From Membranipora membranacea (lineage: Eukaryota > Bryozoa > Gymnolaemata > Cheilostomatida > Membraniporidae): a stretch of DNA of 64,000 bases. The DNA lies in contig OU612067.1 of the NCBI GenBank assembly GCA_914767715.1, positions 20,217,001-20,281,000 on the forward strand. Direction: 5' to 3'. The position numbers were made by a program, and so were the translations under genes. Shown piece after piece: positions 49,001 to 61,000 of the stretch (within the stretch, counting starts at the first letter, position 1; each line of letters opens with the position of its first letter). Below the pieces are notes generated by a model. It searched no databases. It was not told the origin of the DNA and worked only from the letters and a program-made list of their open reading frames with translations.

Positions 49001-52000
49001 ATATTTAGAATACTTAATCATTGCAAAATCTTTTCCTCATATGTACAAACTTGCCAATAGACATAATAATCTAAATCAGATTGAAGATGACACAATTTCT
49101 GAAACTTCAACTTGGAACAGTCATTGAATATCATTATTAACAAAAAAATTTGTCTTCTGCGTCTGTGCAGACGCTTTCTCATCACATTTTCCTCAAAACA
49201 ATTCTATTACCAGTACATACATTGACTGACACCTTATACAAGGCAATCAAATATATTTCCCACTATGCCCAAGGTATTTAACAGACAGTTTGTTTTTATG
49301 CCAAAAGACTGCAATATGAGTCATTGCCAATGTTCATTTTCTGCTTCCTGTACTTTCATCAAGGACAAATCTGTGTAAGAGACTTTCTATTCTTCCTTTA
49401 CCCACATTACACAAATATTTTTATTCTATTTATGCACACCGAACTTTAGTTGGTCAATGCCATGAATATAAAACTGATATTTTTATAAAAGTTGAACACA
49501 GGTACCCTTTGAGAAACCAAAATGTAATTTTCAATCCTTCACACCATTTAAACACATCTATCGCCACTGTTTTTAACTCTCTACCAAGATTTATTAGGTA
49601 ATCAAATACTCTTTTAATTTTTAAAAGGCAACTTATCAATTATCTCTCAAACAACTATTAGCTCAATTCACATACCTTTCCAAATTTCTTTTTTTCCCCT
49701 CTCAGCACCTAACAAAAAGCATTTTTGTCTGAAAGATGATTATGATGTCATTTAAAGTATAAAAAAAGATGGGCTGAGCAGGTTTACAACCCTGAAAATA
49801 TTAGCACAAATTGTAGAGAGGACAGCCCAGTGTGGCAGATTGATATAAGTACAAAATTTAGTGGGAATTCACACACACACACATTATGTAGCCTAGCCTT
49901 AAAATCCATGGATTATCTAATAATATCACCAGGCCAGCTTCCATCAAACTGGAAATTACATCTTAGAATTTATTTCTGGTCTTTGTCGTATGTTTGATGC
50001 TAAGGGCGGAAAAGATGCGGCAGAGAAAAAAGGCGATTTTTATCATCAGCCATTGACGGCAGTTATTCCAAACACTCTTTGCTTGTTTTGTTTTGTATTA
50101 AATGCAAAACCTTATGTTCCATTGATAGGGCAATAATTCATGATTAATCTGAAAAGACACTTGATGACTACCAAAGGCAAATAAGGACGAATATTGGTGA
50201 TTGGTCGTTATTTATTAAGCGATACCACATATATCAAGTTCCATTTCAATTTCATAGAATGAATCTCTTTTTCCTTCATTTATTGACCAAGTGTTATAGA
50301 TTCTAGACTTTTTTTCATGTAAACGTGGGCAAGACAAAATATTTAGAATACTTAATCATTGCAAAATCTTTATCTCATATGTACAAAATTGCCAGAAACA
50401 TAATAATCTAAAGCAGATTGAAGATGACAGATTAACTTATGTGTCTGTTGTATTGTCATCAGCAGTAATTTTTTCCTATTTAATGATGTTTTGTTAAGAA
50501 ATGAGCTATAACTGACTGTGTGGGGGTTACTGTAAAAATACCATAAATATTGTGTCCTAAAATAGGCACAAGTTATGTATCCTCCTAAGTTGCATTCTGC
50601 CCATTCCAAACATATATCAATTGAGTGATAATAATAAACGTTCAGTCTGCAACAAGCCTCTGTTAAACCATTTTATGTTCAAATACTTTGATACCACTTA
50701 AGTCTAACTTACGAGTCAGGCAGCCTCTCCAGCTTACTAAAGCTCACATCTAACATCTTCAGAGATGTGAGCCTCCCGATCTGGTCAGGTAGAGAGTTTA
50801 GCTGGTTGTTTGATGCATCTAATGTCTCAAGCTTTGTCAGTGAGCATATCCTGTCAAAAATACACACAGCGTTTCAAACTAACGATATGTACTATCAAAT
50901 AAGATGGTTCGGTTGCCTGTTGTCACAGAAGAAACAATTCCTATTATATAGATTGAGCGCAATTATAATGATGGGTTATATAATATATAAATATTTATTT
51001 TAATATTTACATTAAAAATCATATTGATGCTCATGTTGGAGATAATACTTATATCGATCCCACTCATTGTATTATATTGTCACAGTGAAAGTTAATCGGC
51101 CCTTCACCTATTTTATAGAAAACAAAGCTGTTTGCTACTATAACCTTACACATCCCCTCTCCCTTATCTTTTCACATGAAATCAACTCATAATTTAAAGA
51201 CAACAGAAGAACCATAGCAATATTATAGTCCAGCAGCTAGGAGTGCAGTAGTTATGAAATATTTTGACACTGAAAAAAGTCACAGCACTTATGGGTTAAA
51301 ATTATGTGAAGCGTTAGGAAATGCCCCTCCCATTTTCATCAATGGCATCTGTGAGGTATCAGAATCTAGTACTGTACAAGCACAATATGCTACCACTTAA
51401 GTAACTACTGCAGAACTAGCTTCCAGACTATATATTGCCTTGGTCCTTCTAAAAGAAAATTGAACAAGGATTAAGGTCTTCAATGCCTTTATAGTCATAA
51501 CATAGCATTAACTTATCTATCTACCCTAATAACTTTTAAGCCAAGTAATTAAGGGCTTCAAAGCTAATAGATCCGCACGCACACTTGGTATAACATGTTA
51601 TGTACTCATAAAAATAATACGTGTTCTTATACATATTAAGAGTTATCTTCACACTTGTCATGGGGGTATAATTCATAAAATCATTTTGAGGAAAGATTAA
51701 TACTGGTTTAAATCACTCCTCATCCAGTTTATCTATATGTAACTTACTGAAAACACAAGTGCATTGCATACGGGGAAATTAACATACCCTATATTACACA
51801 CACAACAGCAGACAAATAATTTATTGGAGTATCGAGGGATAAAAAGGTGAGGCAAAATCAAACTATGGTGAAATTTAAGTTGAGCGTGCTTCAACATATA
51901 TCCGATGATGAAAAAACAAACTGGGCTTACTTTAAGGATGCAAAAAATCGTCAAAACTTCAGATTTTAATACAAAAGCATCTTTTTCTCATAAATTTCAC

Positions 52001-55000
52001 AATTGATCACGATTTTATTCATGCAGGCAGAAAGTCTGGCAAATCTCATGATTTATTATATTTAATTTTGTTTTCAGACTCAGTGATCTCTCTCAGTATT
52101 CATTCCAGCCAGAAACTAGTAGTTTCACGCGGCCACCTTAAAGTGGTGCTCTTTTAAATATGCACTCCACACACTCTTCGGATGAGACCACACACATGAT
52201 CTCTTGGTCACAGAGGTACAAACTTCGTCGGTGCCGAGAATGAGCTCCAGAAAGGATTAGATGTACTGTCCACACAAGAGATGAAGAAATTTCTGGAATC
52301 TCGTCACAGCACCTTCAGCTTCAACGTTCCGTATGCCAGTCACATGGGAGGCGCATGGGAACGCTTTATCCGTACAGTTAGGAATGTGCTGCATGGTATT
52401 CTTTGCGAGAGGAAGTCTACTTGGCTGGATTTATCAAGCTTACTTACATTAATGTAAGAATGCATGTACATAATCAACTCGAGGGCTCTTACTACTCAAC
52501 AACTCAGCAAAAACTCATCCAGTGAGCCTCTCCCTCTGACACCAAATAATCTACTGACGATGAAACACAAAGGTCTAGATCCGCCACCAGGAAAGTTTGA
52601 GGAACCAGACATCTACAGCAGAAAGCGATGGAGAAGAATACATTATTTGGCGGAGCAGTTCTGGAGTGGATGGAAGCTGGAGTATTTACGAACACTTCAA
52701 ACCAGATCCAAGTGGAATGAGACAAAACCAAACAGAAAGGCGACGTGGTACTCCTGAAGGAGGAGTATACACCAAGATGTGAATGAAGACTTGCCAGAAT
52801 CCTCAAGGGTATAGAGAGCCCAGACAGCCTGGTCAGGTAGGTGGAGCTGAAGACTTCGTCAGGGCAAGTGTACCAGCACCCTATCCACAATCTGATACTA
52901 CTCGTACCCAGCCAAACTAAAAGTTGATTGGAATACCTGAGGGATCACAGTGGGCGTGTAGCTGCAGGGAGTTGTGCGCATGTTCCTGGAATGCTTTGTG
53001 TGCGTTTTCCACCCCTGGTAAACTTATCATCATTCACCCTCATTGCATATCTATTCATCTAGTTTGTGCGTGTGCTGTTTCCTAATAAGGGTTAAAACCA
53101 TGACCATATTTGGGGAACAGCGCATACTGGCACATCATCTCCACATCATAATTTTGGGGCGCAGTGATACAAGCAGTGCTTGGGGCCAGGTCGTCTAGCC
53201 CTGGATGTGAGAGTAAAAGTTGTTAAATAATATTGATGTAGAAGGATTATGTTTTTTGTATTCAAATCAGAGTGACACAGATGGAAAGGTATGTTTGCAA
53301 TGATTATTTATCTGTTATACTTAATATGCTATTACACATTTACGATTTATTCGATGCACCTTTTACATATTATCTATTTACCAATTGTTATCTTTCTGTC
53401 ATCACAAAGTGATTGAACCTTGAATTGATTTCTCAAAGTAATTGAACTGTTATTTAATTTCAGTTTTACGAGCAAATATACACCTCAACACGTAAATCCT
53501 GTCACAAATCACTCAAGTGCAGAAACTAGTTAAGCGTGCTGATGTGTGGGTTTCTCAACTGTATTTATATTTAGCTCTTAATTTCTCAAGAATACAAATT
53601 GCTCTCAATAGTGTTGGGTCAAGTACAGTAATTTAATCATTTCGACCTGAAATAATTCCTATCGGGACACTATGCCATTAGAGTGTAAATTACATCATTC
53701 TTATCATATTGAAAACTGTTCTCGGCCAAATATATGATAGGACTGGATACATAGGATTCTGAACACAACAGCGTTTTCTTAGCCTTATCACAAGACTGGG
53801 CAGACTTTAAAAAACAGGCTCACAAAATTCACCACCCCATTTTCAGAAAATTTAAGTTTTTAACACTAAACTCAATAAAAAAAAAGAACTTTAGGACGCT
53901 TTCAAAGTACATTCCCTGATTATAAGTAGAGCTTTTTATTGATTTTGGATGCCGATTTTGGATCTGATGGCGAGGGAGAACAAATACAAGGACCCAAGGG
54001 ATTTCAAATTAAACAATTATAAGACGTTGTGGAGCCTAAGCATGTTGTATCTTTCACTGGACAGGTGTATAAAAATTTTAATAAAAATAGATAGTCATTT
54101 ATTTTAAATTCATTTCACTTGATATGGTTTAGATGAATGATTTATAGTTTTTTAGATTTTTAGAATTTAGATTTTTAGAAGAATGAATATGGTTTAGATG
54201 GTTTAGAAAATGGTAAAATATGTCGTTGAGAACTTTCTCGATTTCAGCAAAGCTTTCGACTGTAAGCTAAACACATTCAATATTAATGGTTTATCACTTC
54301 AGATTATCAAATCGTTCCTCAAAAGTCATCATCAGTTTGTCTCTTTGAAAGGTATATCTGATCTAATATTTGTACAGTAAAAATCACATAAGCCAATTGA
54401 GGACATTCCCAATTTTTGGAGTTGTCTCATTAAAAATAACGTCTTAAAGTTGCATCTTTTGATTATAGTATTAACATGTGGAATAAAAGTCAAGTGGTCA
54501 TCAATGTAGATGCCTAAAAACTTCATCACCTGGGAGGGATTGATGCTACTATTTTCATAAAATACTGGATTTCGGTGTTCTTGTAAATAATTCAAATAAA
54601 TATTCATAATGACAGTCTTGTCAGCATTTAGGCACAATTGATTGACTATCAGGGTCGCTAACTCTTAAATAGAAAGTGCTATCATCTGCATACTTGACAG
54701 TTTTGAACTGGGGAACAAAGAGATTGTTAATGTATATAGGCCACAATATTGGCCCGAGTTTTGTGCCCTGTGGAGCTCCAACATTGATGTCAATGTATTT
54801 GGAAGAGGAGCTGTTGAATTTCAGAAACTGCTTGCGTATTTTCAGGAAGTCTGCGATGAGTCTGATAATCTGAGGGTGGAAGTTGTGGTTGTTCATTTTC
54901 TGCAGTACTATGGATGGTTGCAGCCGAACAAAGGCTTTGGAAAAGTCCAAAGACGCTAGCTGGATATACTTGGTTTGGAGTTTGTCGAGATCTGCTGTTA

Positions 55001-58000
55001 TGTCATCAACAAGCTGGAGTATTGCATCAATGGTGCCTACTTTCTCCTGATATGCATACTGTGTTGGCTCAATTATTTCCTGCAGATTGCTTCGCATTTT
55101 GTTGATCATAATTTGTTCGGCCAGTTTTCCGAGATGGAATAGCAAGGATATAGGCCGATAATCTTTGTATTTGCTAGGCTGTTTGGTTTTAGGCAGTGGT
55201 TTTACTTCTGTACTCTTCCAGATATCCGGATATTCCCCACAGTCTAGCATTGTGTTGATTATGTGATGTACCGGAATACACAGGTCTTCACGTCCGTCTT
55301 TTGACACCCAGGATGGAGAATCTAGAGTGTTACATGCCTTGGTATGGTCGATTTTACTGAGCGTGTGTTGTAGAGGAGTATGTGACGATGGTGTGTCAGG
55401 TAGGGATTCTTGTCTTGCTTCTCCCCCAACGCTCTTGAAGCATGTATTGAGATTTTTGGCTACATCACAGTCAGATAGGCATTTATCTTCTATGCATGTT
55501 GTTGGATTGGTTGAATGGCTGTTTTGGTTGTTGGTTGTGAGTTTTTATACAGTTGCCCACCACTTTTTAGCATTTTTGTTGTCATTCAGCTGTTTGCCTA
55601 CAAACTTCTTCTTGCTAGTTCTAATCATTTGCTAAACCGTCGACTTGAGCTGCTTGTAACCAGAACTGCCTTTGTTGTATGCTTTGTCCCTGGCTGCGAT
55701 GGTTTTCTCAATGTCTGCAGTTATCCAGGGCGGCTTGTCCTGTAGCTGTTTTTTAATCTGGTACTGGACAATGTTTATCAAGGAGCTGATCGGTAGGTTC
55801 GTGCAGATTAACAGACTCTTGGTGAACATTTTGCTCGTTGAGAACATTACTCCAATCATGTTGTGATAATGATGCCAGAAACTCATTCTTGCGACCTAAA
55901 GTGATGAGGCGTATTTTTACTGGGATATAACGTTTGCGTTTTGCTGGCTGTCCTTTCACGAGTACACAGCAGTGCTCATTGTCGCCGAGTGGAGATAACT
56001 TTTCAGCTGCATTGTATTCCTCTACATCGGTTAACACAAGGTCTAGTTTGTTGTTTTCTCGAGTAGGGAACCAGTAACCAGGTCATGTAGGTTGAACTGT
56101 TCCAATAGATCTTCCACAGGTAATTTATTAAAATGACCATTTATGAGGAATCTTGGCGTTTGGTACTTGTTATGCAATTTCAGTAGTGTAGTCGACAGGT
56201 AGTGTTGTGTTTTTGACTGCTCAACATTAGGTGGATGGTACAAACAGCCAACTATAATAGGAGAGTAGGATTTGATTTTTATTTTTGCCCAGAGAGCAGA
56301 GAAAGTGCTGGATGTTTCTGAGGATATAGTTGTTGCATCGAGATGGTCATGCAAGAAAATCCCTACACCTCCTCCTATTTTTTTTGTCCTGTAGCAAAAG
56401 TGGGTTTTATATCCATCGATATTAACAGTTTGCTGTTTGTCATTGTTAAGCCATGTCTCTGTTGGACAAATAATGCTTGGTGTGTGTATTTCAGCATGAG
56501 CCTCCAATTCCGCAAGTTTCCAAGTGTTTAATGACCTGCAATTTAGTATAGAGCAGGCTGGGTGTGTGGGTGACATTTCTTTTCTTTATTACCAGTACTG
56601 GAATGTTGTTGTTATTAAATTTACAAATTAACTCAATAAAAGATATTTGTTCACTACATCTCGATTATTCTGTCTATGCTTTTGCTGATGTGCATTGATA
56701 TCATCTGATCTTGGTCTAATTATGATTGTATTATCATAATTTATATTTCAGAATCACATCACCTGAGCAGCACCACCAACACACAAAGATAATTAATGAA
56801 TTGAAAAATTTAAACACAACTAACGAAGATTTTCTGTGGCACCCAGTGATGGTGATGCATTTTTGGAGTAATTTTTGGAGAACAAGATTGTCAGATTCAT
56901 GAAATATTAAGTACAATTGTGCCTCATAATAATCTCCACTGCATCTTCAATCTATGTCTTGCTTTTTGTTTCATTGATAAGTTCTCACCCCCTAAACATC
57001 GACAATCTAGCCTTTTAAGTTTGAATTTAATTACTTCCAACGGGTCCTCTGGTTGTGGGGGAAAAGACGGTAAGTTTCAACCATCAAGCATCAAGCTTTT
57101 TCAGCCAAAATCTACGCCCTAGCTAATGGGTTATATGGTTGTTGGGGGGGAGAAGATGAGATAGCTGATGAGTTTTCTCTCTTTTTCTCTCAATATCCTT
57201 GATGAAGTCGGTATGGTCGATTTTACTGAGCAGCACTTTTATCTCACCTAAACTGATGTGTTGTAGAGGAGTATGTGACGATGGTGTGTCAGGTAGGGAT
57301 TCTTGTCTTGGTTCTCCCCCAACGCTCTTGAAGTATGTATTGAGGTTTTTGGCTACATCACAGTCAGATAGGCATTTATCTTCTATGACTGTTGTTGAAT
57401 TGGTTGAATGGCTGTTTTGGTTGTTGGTTGTGAGTTTTTTTTACAGTTGCCCACCACTTTTTATCATTTTTGTTGTCATGCAGCTGTTTGCTTACAAACT
57501 TCCTCTTGCTAGTCCTAATAATTCGCTTAACCGTCGACTTGAGATGCTTGTAACCAGAACTGCCTTTGTTGTATGCTTTGTCCCTGGCTGCGATGGTTTT
57601 CTCAATGTCTGCAGTTATCCAGGGCGGCTTTTCCTGTCGCTGTTTTTTAATCTGGTACGGGCAATGTTTATCAAGGAGCTGATCGATAGATTCGTGCAGA
57701 TTAACAGCCTGTTGGTGAAGATTTTGCTCGTTGAGAACATTACTCCAATCATGTTGTGATAATGATGCCAGAAACTCATTCTTGCGACCTGGAGTGATGA
57801 GGCGTATTTTTACTGGGATGTAACATTTGCGTTTAGGTGGCTGTCCTTTCACGAGTACACAGCAGTGATCATTGTCGCAGAGTGGAGATAATTTTTCAGC
57901 TGCATTGTATTCCTCTACATCGGTTGACACAAGGTCTAGTTTGTGGCTTTCTCAAGTAGGGAAATTACCCAGGTCATGTAGGTTGAACTGTTCCAATAGA

Positions 58001-61000
58001 TCTTCCACAGGTAATTTATTAAAATCACCATTTATGAGGAATCTTGATGCTTGGTACTTCTTATGCAATTTCAGTAGTGCAGTCGACAGGAAGTGTTGTG
58101 TTTTTGACTGCTCTGCATTAGGTGGATGGTACAAACAGCCAACTGTAATAGGGTAGGAGAGTAGGATTTGATGTTTATTTTTGCCCAGAGTGCAGAGAAA
58201 GTGCTGGATGTTTCTGAGGATATAGTTGTTGCATCGAGGTGGTCATGCAAGAAAATCCCTACACCTCCTCCTATTTTTTTTGTCCTGTTGCAAAAGTGGG
58301 TTTTATATCCATCGATATTAACAGTTTGCTGTTTGTCATTGTTAAGCCATGTCCCTGTTAGACAAATAATGCTTGGTTTGTGTACTTCAGCATAAGCCTC
58401 CAATTCGAAAGTTTCCAAGTGTTTAACGACCTGCAATTAGTATAGAGCAGGCTGGGTGTGTGGTTGACATTTCTTTTCTTTATTACCAGTACTGGAATGT
58501 TGTTGTTATTGAGTGACCTGCAGTTTATGTATTGAACGACAGGGTGGCTCTGTGAGGTTTTCTTAGCACTCGGTGCAGGTATTGGATCTGGTCTCGATTG
58601 TTGAGTGATATGTCTAGTTTTGTGTTTGCCAGCTCTGCAGCCTCGCTTAGTTTTCTTTGAGTGTAATAGATTCTTAGTGCCTAGTCCTTTAATTGCACTA
58701 GTTTGAGATATAATGTCTAAGATCTGTTTGTTGATAATTTGAAATCCATTGCTGTTGCAGTCTTTTAAGTTGAGTATATCTGCTCTGCTATAGCTAGTAC
58801 GATTATCCGACATATTATATGAGTGGATCGGCAGGGTCAATATCTATTCGCACGTATGTTTTCAGAGTTATAGTCCAAGATTTTAGCAGCGTAATCAACT
58901 AAATTCACAGAGCACCATTTAGGTGCAACCTACCCCGGCGCAAACTAACTAACTAATATGAACATGTCAACTAACTTGGCCCAACATATTGTACCTCTAA
59001 GTTGATCAGATCAATCCAGTATAAGCTCTTATTGCTGTTAATACCAGAATACTGCATTGCGGGATATTAAATGCAATGTCATCTATCCTATATCCAGCAA
59101 AAGGAGGGCCATAAAGTAAATTCTCCAATTCTGACAAGTGATCACAAATATGTAATGCTCCATATAATATACAGATTTGTTTACAACTTTCACATGTCAA
59201 GGGTTTTGTCATGTCAAAGTAAGACGACTCTTGATTTTATATTTTTTCTTCGGTTTTGGTCTTAGAGTGAAAAGTGAACATGTCATCTTTAATAAAATGC
59301 GCTAGAATTAGTAATAAGTTCAACACAAGAAATGTCAACTAGAACTAGTATGATAGAAATCAATCAATAAGGGAGGGAAGGGAATATATATTGACCATTA
59401 TTCTTTCCTTCCATGTTCTGCTATAAAAGAGTGAAAGTTTACTTCTCTCCAAAACCACATTTTTATTGCATTTTTTGTTGCTGCATGAATCTAACTCACA
59501 GTTGTTGCAAAAAAAACACATCTGTCTTTGCTCATATATATAATACCAACCAGAAACATGTAAACATTGACCCATGCTTTTATTTACTTTCTATAGAATG
59601 ATTGCTACTCGAAATTTACAATGTTTCTTCATAGTAGAATACCAAAAAGATGTTAAAAATTTCTCTTAATTAAGATAATAATTCAGTGCAGAATTACAAT
59701 AACAGGAATGCATTTCTATGGCGGGGGCGTTCATAATATTTCGATTTCTTTACCTTACCTAACCTACCTTCCTTTACCTTACCTAACAAGAAAATGAAAC
59801 TTTTTTACACTAAAGTGAGTCACGAAAAGGTCTAAATGTAATACGATCACTGGAACACGGACGCCTGGAATAAAGGCAACTCAGAGTCACATCAATATTT
59901 TACCGCATCATTCAGCAGTTACAACTTCAGGGTCAGATTCTATATAATTATTTATAGCAGAAAATAACACTTGAAGTACCTAAAATTCACAAAATAGTTA
60001 CTGTTCATCAGAAGCAGCATTGGTATATGAAGGGAAGTAAACTCACCATTCAGGTAAGGTTTTCAGACCACACGCGCTGATATCCAGCTCTTTTAGAGAT
60101 CTGAGATTAGATAACTCATCGGGTAATGTGAGGTCCTCATTCCATGATACAACAAGCTTCTCTAGGCTTGTTAGGGAGCTGATCCTGTAAACAATAAGCT
60201 CATGTCATGCAGGAAAATTTACAAATTTACTCAATAACAGATATATTTTGTTCACTACATCTCTATTATTCGGTCTACGCTTTTGCTGATGTGCATTGAT
60301 ATCATCTGATCTGGGTCTAATTATGATTGCATTATCATAATTTATATTTCAGAATCACATCCCTGGAGCAGCACCAACAACACACAAAAATAAGTAATGA
60401 ATTCATAAATTTAAACACAACTAACAAAGATTTTCTGTGGCACCCAGTGATGCATTTTGGGAGTAACTTGAGAAAAAGATTGTTGGATTTTTACAACATG
60501 AAAAATTAAGTACAATTGTGCCTCATAGTAATCTCCACTCCAGCCACTATCTCTGTCTTGCTTTTTGTATCATTGATAAGTTCTCACGCAATAAAGATCG
60601 ACAATCTAGCCTTTTAAATTTGAATCTACTTCCAAGGGGTCCTCTGGTTGTGGGGAGAAAAGACAGTGAGTTTCAACCATCAAGTTTTTTTATCCAAAAT
60701 CTATGCCCTAGCCATTAGGTTATCTGGTTGTGGGGGGGGGGGGGGGGGGGGAGAAGATGGAGATAGCTGACAAGTTTTTTTCTTTTTCTCTCAATATTCT
60801 TGTTATTTTAACTGATGAAGTCTAAACAGAATTTGTCTTCCACATCACACTTACCGCTTGAGCTGATCACTGTCTGGTATACCCGTCAGTCTGAGCTGTT
60901 TGAGATGAGGGGTGATTGTCTGTAAGTTAGGTGGAATGTTACCATCGATGGCCATGTGGGTTATCTGAGCTCCCTTGGTGGCTGCTATCAAAGCATTTAC

